Below are positions 1 through 6,401 of a stretch of DNA of 9,075 nucleotides, one piece after another. Position numbers and translations under genes: made by a program. The DNA comes from Bacteroidales bacterium (GTDB lineage Bacteria; Bacteroidota; Bacteroidia; Bacteroidales; P3): NCBI GenBank assembly GCA_017507285.1, contig JAFWBF010000102.1, positions 1 through 9,075 of the forward strand. The letters run 5' to 3'. Numbering within the stretch: position 1 is the first letter of the stretch; each line of letters begins with the position of its first letter. The notes under the pieces are model-generated. The model was not told the origin of the DNA, ran no database searches, and saw only the letters and a program-made list of their open reading frames with translations.

Positions 1-281
1 GTTTCCAAAAGGTAGGTGATAAGTTTGGCTAGCGAAAGGAAGCTGGTGGCTATACCTGCCACAAGACATACAAGAAAGTTGCCATCAATGTTCTTCCAAA
101 ATTCGCGGAAGTGTCCGGTAAAGAATAGTTTGATATTGGCAAGGTTTATGCTCTTGATGGCATGTATCAAGCGTTCGTATATTCCTGATATAAACGCTAT
201 GGTGCCACCCGATACACCCGGCACCACGTCCGATGCTCCCATGGCCACGCCTTTAAGAAATAGTAATATCCATTTTTTCAT
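1..281 (-). CDS. popT: DUF368 / PopT-type polyprenyl-phosphate transporter (C-terminus beyond window)
   Basis: This is the first 93 residues of a membrane protein; the rest lies left of the window. It starts MKKWILLFLKGVAMGASDVV and continues with a glycine-rich PGVSGGT segment (residues 21-27) followed by AFISGIYERL. This is the hallmark N-terminus of DUF368 proteins. The family (PopT) is known to return undecaprenyl phosphate across the cytoplasmic membrane for reuse in peptidoglycan and other envelope polymers. Residues 1-33 and 68-92 are hydrophobic and would form the first membrane segments. The ATG at 281-279 is chosen because the family motif begins about 14 residues in, as is usual. 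It lies 50 bases downstream of the Nudix gene on the same strand, so it is probably the third gene of that transcript; no clean promoter is visible in the gap. Family assignment is firm. The transported lipid is inferred from family knowledge. Confidence 0.9.
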   Translation of the reverse strand, partial: MKKWILLFLKGVAMGASDVVPGVSGGTIAFISGIYERLIHAIKSINLANIKLFFTGHFREFWKNIDGNFLVCLVAGIATSFLSLAKLITYLLE

Positions 282-331
282 GTTGTATATTTTTATGTTG
301 TCAAAGTATGTATTACGTCAATAGTCGTCTT

Positions 332-790
332 TTATTTTGAATATACTGTTAAGTTTTTGTTACATTCGGCTTTTGCCAATGCTTTTGCTAGCACCTCTTG
401 ATGGTCGAAAGCCAAAGGTGGCAACTTGCTTATCTTGTGCCAAGCTATGGCTGCGGCATCGTCGAGGGCTTTGATGCTTGTGCTTTTGTCGGCAAAGCCG
501 TAGTAGGCCACGGTTATTGTCCTGCCCCGTGGGTCGCGGTCCACTTTGGAGAATGCTCCTACTTCCCATAGACAGTCGGCTGTTATGTTGGTTTCTTCTT
601 TCAGCTCCCTTATGGCACACTGCTCCAATGTTTCGTCTATTTCCATAAATCCACCTGGTAGTGCCCAGTGGTCTTTGTATGGTTCGTTGCCCCGGCGTAT
701 AAGTAGCACCTCGCTCATATCGGGGCTGAATATGGCAATATCGGCTGTTACGGCCGGCCGTGGATATTCATATATGTATGTGCCTTTCAT
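332..790 (-). CDS. Nudix hydrolase, ADP-ribose pyrophosphatase-like
   Basis: A 152-residue soluble protein that should hydrolyse a nucleoside diphosphate linked to another moiety, releasing a nucleotide monophosphate. The Nudix box (GX5EX7REUXEEXGU) spans residues 47-69: G47, E53, R61-E62, E65-E66 and I69. The metal-binding glutamates E62, E65 and E66 are all present. The position that is normally glycine near the end of the box is asparagine (N68). The preceding WALPGG (residues 42-47) and the N-terminal VTADIAIF strand are typical of the COG1051 group (ADP-ribose pyrophosphatase and relatives). Substrate cannot be read from sequence; ADP-ribose, oxidised nucleotides and sugar nucleotides all remain possible. 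It has no signal peptide and is cytoplasmic. It begins 16 bases after the stop of the PorE-like gene and is probably cotranscribed with it. Confidence 0.92.
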   Translation of the reverse strand: MKGTYIYEYPRPAVTADIAIFSPDMSEVLLIRRGNEPYKDHWALPGGFMEIDETLEQCAIRELKEETNITADCLWEVGAFSKVDRDPRGRTITVAYYGFADKSTSIKALDDAAAIAWHKISKLPPLAFDHQEVLAKALAKAECNKNLTVYSK

Positions 791-806
791 GATGTGTGTA
801 GTTGTT

Positions 807-2735
807 TTACTTTGTTATCTCTTTTATTTTAAATTCCGAACGACGATTGTTGGCACGTCCTTCTTCGGTGTCGTTGGTATCAATAGGTTGGGTTTCGCCG
901 TAGCCTTTGTACGAAAGTCGGTCGGCTTCTATACCGTTTTCGATAAGGAAATTGTATATGGCCTGTGCGCGGTTTTCAGATAGTATTTGGTTGTCGTTGT
1001 CGTTGCCCACATTGTCGGTATGGCCACTTATCTCTATGCTTACGGCGGGGTTGTTTTGCATAAAGCTGTGCAGCTTCATCAGTTCTACCCTCGACTCGTC
1101 TTTGAGGTCGTATTTGTTTGTTTCGAAAAATACGTTTTTGAGCACCACAGTTTCACCAACCGAAAGTTGCTTCATGCCCACATTTTTTAAGAATGGTTCA
1201 TCGGGAGTGCCCGATAGCAGTTCTATGTTTTCGGAGTGGAAGAGGTAGCCATCCATGCTTACGTTGAGGGCGTAGTTTTTGTTTACCGGCAGGCTTATTA
1301 GGAATGAGCCTGTAACGGGGTCGGCTGTTGCCGATACTACTTCGTTTTCGTTTTCGAGATCTATGATTCTGAAGTCGGCAGCAAGAGGTCGTTTGCTCTT
1401 TTCGTCAAACACTGTTCCTTTCATGTATGTGGTGGCTATAGGCTGAGCCTCTTGGTAAAGTTCGAACGAATACAGGTCTTGGCCACCATAGCCTTCGAGT
1501 TTGTCGCTCGAGAATATTGCCATTTTTCCTCCTGCACCTACTATAAGGTTCATTTCCTCGCCCGATGTGTTTATGGGGTAGCCAATATTGGTAGGCATAG
1601 TCCAAGTGGTGTCGTTTATTCTGCGCGAGTAAAAGATGTCGAAGCCTCCCATTCCTATATGTCCGTTAGAAGCAAAATAGAGGGTTTGGTCGTCGTAGTG
1701 TATAAAAGGGCAAGTCTCGTCCTGAGGTGTGTTTATGCTGTCGCCCATGTTTATGGCTTTTCCCCATTGTCCATTTGCGTTCAGTGTTGTTTTCCAAATG
1801 TCTTTTCCGCCTTTTCCACCCGGGCGGTTGCTGGTAAAGTATAGTGTTTTGCCATCGATGGAGAACGAAGGTTGCGAATCCCAGTATCGGGAGTTTACTG
1901 CTGCACCAAGGTTGCGAGGTTTGGACCATCGGTTTCCAACCCTTTTTGACCAGTAAAGGTCGCAGCTACCCATGCCACCTTCGCCACAAATGGTAAATAC
2001 TATAAATCGTCCGTCTTGCGATATGCATTGTGCACCTTCGTTATCGTTTGAGTTTAGAGGCTCGTCCACACGTTGTGCCATCGTCCATTTGCCGTCGTTG
2101 TCTTTGGTGGCTATATAAAAGTCTTCCTCCTCCGGAGTGTTGGCTGTGGTGGTTGCTTTGCGTGGTTCTTTGCGTGTTATTATTATCGTTTGCTCGTCGG
2201 CGGTAAGAGCCGGCAAGTATTCGTCAAACATGGTGTTTATCATTGTGCCCATATTGGTTGGGCTGAAAGGTACGGGGTTGGCCATGGCATACTGTCTAAA
2301 GTCGGCCTCCTTTATACCTTTTTGTGCCAAGGGTTGCAAATCTATGTTTTCGGTGTCCAACCGTAGGAATATGCTGTAGTATTCCTTGGCCAAGCGGTAG
2401 TTGGTATCGCTCATTTCTATGTTTGCAAGCCAATACCACCCTTTTGTGTAGTAGCTACTATCGGTAAGTACACCGTTTAGGTAGCATTGTTTGGCTTTGG
2501 CTATGTCTCTTCTGTCGGCATAAATGTCGCCAAGCATAAAGTTTGCTTCAATAAAACGGGGTTCTATTTCCAGTGTTTTTTCGAAACTCTTGATGGCTTG
2601 TGCCGTCTTTCCCTGAAGCCAATACTTTATGGCTTTGTCGTATTGTGCGTTTGCTTTTTTGTTGTCGGTATAGTACTTTTGAGCATTACTTGCAATGCTA
2701 CCGAACAGGAATAATATTACAATCAGTCTTTTCAT
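807..2735 (-). CDS. porE: PorE-like protein: TPR, PD40 beta-propeller, carboxypeptidase-regulatory-like and OmpA domains
   Basis: A 642-residue exported protein. Residues 1-18 form a signal peptide with a likely signal peptidase I site at SNA|QK and no lipobox cysteine. Residues 29-130 are TPR repeats. Residues 165-425 hold five PD40/WD40-like repeats (for example SFSIDGKTLYFTSNRPGG, 290-307) that would build a propeller. Residues 437-506 resemble a carboxypeptidase regulatory-like beta sandwich. Residues 530-640 are an OmpA C-terminal domain with GHTDNVG (571-577) and LSENRA (585-590). D574 and R589 have the 15-residue spacing of the residues that bind diaminopimelate in peptidoglycan. This order matches PorE of the Porphyromonas gingivalis type IX secretion system, which links that machinery to the cell wall. 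Bacteroidota carry several paralogues with this architecture, so membership of the secretion system is likely but not proven. It is first in a minus-strand cluster with the Nudix and PopT genes. Confidence 0.8.
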   Translation of the reverse strand: MKRLIVILFLFGSIASNAQKYYTDNKKANAQYDKAIKYWLQGKTAQAIKSFEKTLEIEPRFIEANFMLGDIYADRRDIAKAKQCYLNGVLTDSSYYTKGWYWLANIEMSDTNYRLAKEYYSIFLRLDTENIDLQPLAQKGIKEADFRQYAMANPVPFSPTNMGTMINTMFDEYLPALTADEQTIIITRKEPRKATTTANTPEEEDFYIATKDNDGKWTMAQRVDEPLNSNDNEGAQCISQDGRFIVFTICGEGGMGSCDLYWSKRVGNRWSKPRNLGAAVNSRYWDSQPSFSIDGKTLYFTSNRPGGKGGKDIWKTTLNANGQWGKAINMGDSINTPQDETCPFIHYDDQTLYFASNGHIGMGGFDIFYSRRINDTTWTMPTNIGYPINTSGEEMNLIVGAGGKMAIFSSDKLEGYGGQDLYSFELYQEAQPIATTYMKGTVFDEKSKRPLAADFRIIDLENENEVVSATADPVTGSFLISLPVNKNYALNVSMDGYLFHSENIELLSGTPDEPFLKNVGMKQLSVGETVVLKNVFFETNKYDLKDESRVELMKLHSFMQNNPAVSIEISGHTDNVGNDNDNQILSENRAQAIYNFLIENGIEADRLSYKGYGETQPIDTNDTEEGRANNRRSEFKIKEITK

Positions 2736-2893
2736 GCTTTGTTTAACGCAGAATATGGTGGTTTATTGCCTGTTGATACAAAATGGATATTGGGTGGATA
2801 GGTGGTGTCAAGTGGTATTGTTACTTTTTTCGGTTGTCGATATAATAAGATTTCGATTTGTCAGTTACTATAAAAACGCAAAATGAATAAACA
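2736..2893. promoter_or_regulatory. Divergent intergenic region between PorE-like and DUF4294 genes
   Basis: These 158 bases must carry the promoters for both the leftward PorE-like cluster and the rightward DUF4294-NlpC pair, because the two start codons face apart. I found no exact TAnnTTTG element on either strand. The closest on the minus strand is TATCCATTTTG (near 2780-2790), which has the right ends but three extra bases. A four-codon frame, ATGAATAAACAATGA at 2883-2897, overlaps the DUF4294 start codon. Confidence 0.5.
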
Positions 2894-3496
2894 ATGAATC
2901 GAAGGAACTATATATGTGTGCTGATATTGTTGCTTGTAGGCTTGCACAATATTTCTATTGCACAGGGTGTGAAACCTAGGTTTGTATGCTACGGTGTGGT
3001 GTTGCCAAACAATGATACTATACCTATGATTAAGTTGAAAGAGGTTCGCATTTTGTCGTCGCGAAATTTGCTTACCCCCGAGGAGATACGACGAAACAAG
3101 AAACTTATACGCAATGCCAAGATTGTACTTCCATACGCCAAGATGGCAAAGAACAAACTATATGATTTGAATAATAGAATGCTATCCATGTCGGAGCGAG
3201 AACGTAAGGCGTTTATGAAAACTGCCGAAAAGGAGATAGAACAGGAATATGCCGAACAGCTTAAGAAGCTGACAATATCCCAAGGTCATCTTCTGATAAA
3301 ACTTGTGGATAGGGAAACCGGAAGCACATCCTATTCGTTGGTAAAGGAACTGAGAGGGAGCTTTAGGGCTTTTTTCTATCAAACGTTTGCCAAACTGTTT
3401 GGCTACGACCTTAAAGCCGAATATGATCCCGTAAACAACAAGAAGGACAATCTGATAGAACGTGTGGTGCGTGCCATAGAGTTGAATCAAATATAA
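2894..3496 (+). CDS. Exported DUF4294 family protein
   Basis: A 200-residue protein of unknown biochemical role. The N-terminus MNRRNYICVLILLLVGLHNI followed by SIAQ is a signal peptide with a likely cut at SIA|Q (residues 21-24), so the mature protein should be periplasmic or outer-membrane associated. The mature part shows what I recognise as the DUF4294 pattern, confined to Bacteroidota: GVVLPNNDTIPMIKL (residues 34-48), a helical segment RNKKLIRNAKIVLPYAKMA (67-85), then GHLLIKLVDRETG (131-143) and a C-terminal block with KELRG, FFYQTFAKLFG and EYDP (151-179). Residues 90-130 are strongly charged and helical, possibly coiled coil. Length is full for the family and no catalytic motif is evident. 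The start at 2894 is chosen because the signal peptide begins there. The NlpC/P60 gene follows after 9 bases, which suggests a shared transcript and perhaps a cell-wall role; that is inference. Confidence 0.85.
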   Translation: MNRRNYICVLILLLVGLHNISIAQGVKPRFVCYGVVLPNNDTIPMIKLKEVRILSSRNLLTPEEIRRNKKLIRNAKIVLPYAKMAKNKLYDLNNRMLSMSERERKAFMKTAEKEIEQEYAEQLKKLTISQGHLLIKLVDRETGSTSYSLVKELRGSFRAFFYQTFAKLFGYDLKAEYDPVNNKKDNLIERVVRAIELNQI

Positions 3497-3505
3497 GGTA
3501 ACGTT

Positions 3506-4255
3506 ATGCTGTATGGATTTTGTAGTTTACCCGTAGTGCCTATGCGTGCCGAAGCATCGGATAGGGCAGAGATGGTGTCGCAACTGTTATTTGGCGATAC
3601 CTTTTTGGTAGAACAACGGGGCGAGAAGTGGTCGCTGATAGTGATGGACTACGACGGTTATTGTGGTTGGGTGGATACCAAGCAGATATATTTTCTTCAA
3701 GAGCAGGAATACAACCGGGTGAAAGCATGGAATATAAAGCCTACTTCCTTGATCACAACGGTTGTTGTGGGTGGTATGAATTTGCTTTTGCCAATGGGCT
3801 GTTCGTTGCCATCTACTGCTGTGTCAGTGGTGGCTACCTTGGAGATTGAGCATAGTATGACACGCGATATGACCGAGGTTTCACTATTGGATATTGCCAC
3901 CAAGTGGCTTGGTGTACCTTATCTTTGGGGTGGCAAAACCTGTATGGGGGTCGACTGTTCGGGCTTTACACAAACGGTGTATAAGACCTATGGTATAAAA
4001 TTGTTACGCGATGCTTCGCAGCAGGCCTCGCAGGGCGTTGCGGTTGGCAGCCTCGATGATGCACAAGTAGGCGATTTGTGTTTCTTCCACAATGCCGATG
4101 GACGTATAATACATGTAGGTATATATATGGGCAACGATCGTATAATACATGCCTCCGGCTGTGTAAGGATTGATACTTTGGATACCAGGGGTATATACAA
4201 CGCAGATGTAGATAAATACACCCACACACTCTCAGCTATACGTCGCATACGATAA
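3506..4255 (+). CDS. C40 (NlpC/P60) murein peptidase with N-terminal SH3 domains, YkfC-like
   Basis: A 249-residue peptidase expected to cut gamma-D-glutamyl-diamino-acid bonds in peptidoglycan stem peptides. Residues 1-65 are a bacterial SH3 domain (YGFCSLPVVPMRAEASDRAE and a GYCGWV strand at 51-56). Residues 70-115 look like a second SH3-type domain. The NlpC/P60 domain covers about 125-249. The nucleophile is C151 in DCSGF, with H203 in IIHVGIYMG and H215 in IIHASG completing the usual Cys-His-His set. There is no signal peptide. The in-frame TAA at 3494-3496 leaves only ATG 3506 as a start, so the enzyme should be cytoplasmic, like the muropeptide-recycling peptidase YkfC. It follows DUF4294 by 9 bases in the same reading frame and is followed 25 bases later by a strong terminator. 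Fold and catalytic residues are seen; the recycling role is inferred from family and location. Confidence 0.9.
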   Translation: MLYGFCSLPVVPMRAEASDRAEMVSQLLFGDTFLVEQRGEKWSLIVMDYDGYCGWVDTKQIYFLQEQEYNRVKAWNIKPTSLITTVVVGGMNLLLPMGCSLPSTAVSVVATLEIEHSMTRDMTEVSLLDIATKWLGVPYLWGGKTCMGVDCSGFTQTVYKTYGIKLLRDASQQASQGVAVGSLDDAQVGDLCFFHNADGRIIHVGIYMGNDRIIHASGCVRIDTLDTRGIYNADVDKYTHTLSAIRRIR

Positions 4256-4280
4256 ACATTTTATTTTCTTATGCTATACA

Positions 4281-4325
4281 AATCCCCTACATATTGACAA
4301 AAAGATATGTAGGGGATTGTTTTTG
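4281..4325 (+). terminator. Intrinsic terminator of the DUF4294-NlpC/P60 transcript
   Basis: A perfect 14-bp stem (AATCCCCTACATAT at 4281-4294 with ATATGTAGGGGATT at 4305-4318) closes a 10-base loop and is followed by GTTTTTGATT. It sits 25 bases after the stop of the peptidase gene. The opposite orientation lacks a comparable T run, so it acts on plus-strand transcription. Confidence 0.93.
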
Positions 4326-4368
4326 ATTGAAAAAAACTGGTTCCTGTGTTACCATTTTCAATCAAAAA
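4320..4368. repeat. Nested inverted repeat overlapping the terminator T run
   Basis: TTTTTGATTGAAAA at 4320-4333 is exactly reverse-complementary to TTTTCAATCAAAAA at 4355-4368. An inner TGGT (4338-4341) and ACCA (4351-4354) extend the pairing after a four-base bulge (AAAC, 4334-4337), leaving a nine-base loop. The left arm includes the T run of the preceding terminator, so in RNA the two hairpins would compete for those bases. Function unknown. Confidence 0.7.
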
Positions 4369-4522
4369 CTTCTGTCGAGGTCGTGTTTTTGTGTATAGAA
4401 GCCGATTGTTGCGGTTTGTTTCGAACTGCTTTGGCAATATTTGTTTTGCGACTAATTATTGGTATAGTCTTACCTTGTGGCTATGCTTTACACGGTTCTG
4501 AGCTTGTCATTGACACGCCCTA

Positions 4523-4626
4523 CAAACTTAATGAGAGCGGCTATAAAACTTTGTGGAAATGTCTATAAAACTTCATTAGAGCGTAATAAAAACTGATTCC
4601 AAAGTTTGAAATGGCAATTCCAAAGT
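4523..4626. repeat. Short A-tract repeats spaced by about two helical turns
   Basis: AAACT ends at 4528, 4550, 4572 and 4594, a spacing of exactly 22 bases. The variant AAAGT ends at 4605 (11 further on) and 4626 (21 further on). The central two copies share an exact 11-mer, CTATAAAACTT, at 4541-4551 and 4563-4573. A(T/G)-rich flanks also recur, as ATGAGAGCG at 4531-4539 and ATTAGAGCG at 4575-4583, 44 bases apart. A-tracts in helical phase are expected to bend DNA, and the array lies about 165 bases upstream of an HU-related gene. Confidence 0.65.
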
Positions 4627-4634
4627 TTGGAATT
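4595..4634. promoter_or_regulatory. Tandem operator-like palindromes upstream of HU-related gene
   Basis: AATTCCAAAGTTTGGAATT at 4616-4634 is a perfect palindrome with nine-base arms around a central G. A second copy, sharing the 13-mer ATTCCAAAGTTTG (4596-4608 and 4617-4629), lies exactly 21 bases to the left and is palindromic at seven of nine positions per arm. Two such sites on the same face of the helix look like a binding site for a dimeric regulator. The regulator is unknown. Confidence 0.55.
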
Positions 4635-4790
4635 CATTATTTAAACGGGTCTATACAATTTTTCTCACATCTCTATGTTATTTATTAGTCGAGTCGATGA
4701 TGTTTTTACGACGGGGTTGTTGCCGGATTGGGGTCGTTCAGACATTTCAAGGGCTCGTAAGTTGATTATTGTGAAACTAAAAGATATTAT

Positions 4791-5420
4791 ATGGTAGAGT
4801 ATGTAAAACGAGAGATGCCTGATATTCATAAAAATAACGAAACAAAGGCATACTATAAAATGAAATGTGTAGGGCATATAGATTCCGAGGCTTTGATTGA
4901 TTATATGACTGCACCGGGTTCGGGGTTGAACAAGTCGATGGTGAGGGCTGTGCTGGCACAGCTGTCGGTTATATCGTCGGAGTTTTTGGCTATGGGCTAT
5001 AATGTAAGTATTGAGGGCATAGGGCAGTTTACTGCAAAGATAGGTCCCAAAGAAGATTTTGAGGTAGAGGGTTTGGACGACGGAAGCACCAAACGCAAGG
5101 CAACAAGCCTTGAGGTTACGGGTGTAAACTTTCGTGTAGATAAGGATTTTGTAAAGGAAATCAACAGCCGTTGCGTACTGAAAAGAGGGACAACAAAACG
5201 CTTGAAAAAGTCGCCATATACACCCGAGAAACGTTTGCAAGAGCTACAAAAATATTTGGTTGCCAATAAAACTATAACACTGCGAGAGTATGCCTATATG
5301 GTTGGGATGACCAGATCTTCGGCCTATCGTGAGTTGGAAAAACTGGTTGCCGACCCCTCTTCGGGTATCTCTGCCAGTGGGCAAAAGAATTTCAAGGTGT
5401 ACATTTTGTCAAACCAATAG
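4791..5420 (+). CDS. HU-related DNA-binding protein with C-terminal winged helix (HU-HIG / HU_rel type)
   Basis: A 209-residue protein. Residues about 20-125 resemble the Bacteroidota HU-related family, beginning AYYKMK and including SMVRAVLAQLSVISSEFLAM (49-68) and NVSIEGIGQF (71-80), which matches the helix-turn-helix plus strand of HU subunits. Residues 129-141 are lysine and arginine rich. Residues about 144-207 form a putative winged helix with a recognition-helix-like TRSSAYRELEKLV (174-186). Such proteins are thought to bind and bend DNA; targets are unknown. An in-frame TAA at 4758 limits the N-terminus. ATG 4791 is preceded by AAAGA, while ATG 4815 (residue 9) has a purine-rich GAGAG just upstream and gives a better family length. 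The gene is preceded by phased repeats and a palindromic pair, which invites an autoregulation hypothesis. It converges on the DUF58 gene with 11 bases between stops and no visible terminator. Confidence 0.8.
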   Translation: MVEYVKREMPDIHKNNETKAYYKMKCVGHIDSEALIDYMTAPGSGLNKSMVRAVLAQLSVISSEFLAMGYNVSIEGIGQFTAKIGPKEDFEVEGLDDGSTKRKATSLEVTGVNFRVDKDFVKEINSRCVLKRGTTKRLKKSPYTPEKRLQELQKYLVANKTITLREYAYMVGMTRSSAYRELEKLVADPSSGISASGQKNFKVYILSNQ

Positions 5421-5431
5421 TACCCCTAGTG

Positions 5432-6370
5432 CTATGCCATCCTATTGCGTTTGAGTAGGTAGGGTTGCAGTACTTGGTGGAAACCACGGTTTATATCCAC
5501 CGGTATGTAGTCTATATTGTACTGTATGGCGTGGCGTTTTATGGCCTCGGCCTGCTTGGCGGCCATAGCTTTGTAGCGTTCGGCTATCTCGTTGGGGTGG
5601 ATTTTCAGTTTGGCATTGGTCTCCATATCTATAAAGTGGTATGGCCTGTTGCCATAGTTGAGGTCTATTTCTTTGTCTTGGTCAAAGATGTGGAATAGTA
5701 TCACCTCGTGCTTGCAATGTTTGAGGTGACGTAGGGCATCAAACACCTTTTCCTGTTCCTGTAGGTCTACCCACCCATCGGTAAATATCACAACCAATGA
5801 CCGACGTCTCATCTTTTCGGCTATAAGGTGTAAGGGTTCGGCTATGGATGTTTTTTGGGGTGAGGCTTTCTCGGGGTCGTAAGGTAGTAGTAGCGGCTCC
5901 AGCAGTTGGTACATATATTTTTGGTGAACGGCACTTGAGCGTATCTCGGTCATAGTGTCTATTTTGTCGGACAGCAACGTTAGCCCGAAAGCATCGCGCT
6001 GTTTCTTCAATAGCTCTATCAGTACAGCTGTAGCATAAGCAGCAAATGTTATCTTGTTTGGGTGTTCGAATGAAGGCTGCTTGTCCGCCGGGAAGTACAT
6101 GGATTTAGAGTTGTCTATCACCAGTTGGCACCGCAGGTTGGTTTCCTCTTCGTATCGTTTCACAAACAGTTTATCGGTACGGCCGTATAGCTTCCAGTCT
6201 ATATTTTTTGTAGATTCGCCTGCGTTGTATAGTCTATGTTCGGCAAACTCTACCGAAAAGCCATGAAACGGACTCTTGTGCAAGCCCGTGATAAAACCTT
6301 CCACCACCTGGCGAGCCAAAATGTCTAACGATTTATATACCTCGATATTCTCTTTTCTGAGTGTTGCCAT
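5432..6370 (-). CDS. DUF58 / von Willebrand factor A-like domain protein
   Basis: A 312-residue soluble protein. The DUF58 core is at residues 46-76: RLYNAGES, IDWKLYGRTDKLFVKRYEEE. A VWA-like fold follows, with a metal-ion-dependent adhesion site motif D86-N-S88-K-S90 (IDNSKSM) and a later IFTDGW (195-200) that could supply the third metal-binding loop. DUF58 proteins usually act with MoxR AAA+ ATPases in chaperone-like or stress roles, and in Bacteroidota they are often part of the bat (aerotolerance) cluster. Here no MoxR or Bat gene is adjacent: thioredoxin lies upstream behind a terminator, and the HU-related gene is convergent. No signal peptide or membrane segment is seen, unlike longer DUF58 proteins that carry N-terminal membrane helices. 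The ATG at 6370 fits the usual short N-terminus. No exact promoter element was found in the 100 bases upstream. Confidence 0.88.
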   Translation of the reverse strand: MATLRKENIEVYKSLDILARQVVEGFITGLHKSPFHGFSVEFAEHRLYNAGESTKNIDWKLYGRTDKLFVKRYEEETNLRCQLVIDNSKSMYFPADKQPSFEHPNKITFAAYATAVLIELLKKQRDAFGLTLLSDKIDTMTEIRSSAVHQKYMYQLLEPLLLPYDPEKASPQKTSIAEPLHLIAEKMRRRSLVVIFTDGWVDLQEQEKVFDALRHLKHCKHEVILFHIFDQDKEIDLNYGNRPYHFIDMETNAKLKIHPNEIAERYKAMAAKQAEAIKRHAIQYNIDYIPVDINRGFHQVLQPYLLKRNRMA

Positions 6371-6401
6371 TGTTGATAGTTATGTTTGTGTAAGATGTAA
6401 G

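Larger units (their letters stand above)
4256..4790. other. 535-base intergenic region without a credible gene
   Basis: The stretch between the NlpC/P60 and HU-related genes contains, from left to right: an intrinsic terminator (4281-4325), a nested inverted repeat (4320-4368), about 150 bases with no recognised feature (4370-4520), helically spaced short repeats (4524-4626), a palindromic pair (4595-4634), and the leader of the HU-related gene. Open frames here either start inside the terminator or are antisense to the HU-related gene. No exact TAnnTTTG promoter element was found upstream of 4791. Confidence 0.7.

Noticed and set aside
2073..2379. Plus-strand frames opposite the PorE-like gene
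   Set aside because: The minus strand encodes a continuous 642-residue protein with clear domains here.
4370..4520. Possible remnant of an insertion sequence or a small RNA
   Set aside because: Translation of both strands gave stops and no transposase motif; no flanking target duplication or stable fold was found by eye.
4317..4568. 83-codon plus-strand frame in the gap before the HU-related gene, with a hydrophobic middle
   Set aside because: It needs a TTG start inside the terminator, has no ribosome site and matches no family I know; it also runs through the inverted repeat and phased repeats.
4665..5240. 191-codon minus-strand frame
   Set aside because: It lies mostly antisense to the HU-related gene and its residue pattern is that of a reverse-strand shadow.
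5421..5431. Possible shared terminator between the convergent HU-related and DUF58 genes
   Set aside because: Only a weak few-base pairing around AGTACCCCTAGTGCT is present, with no T run on either side.
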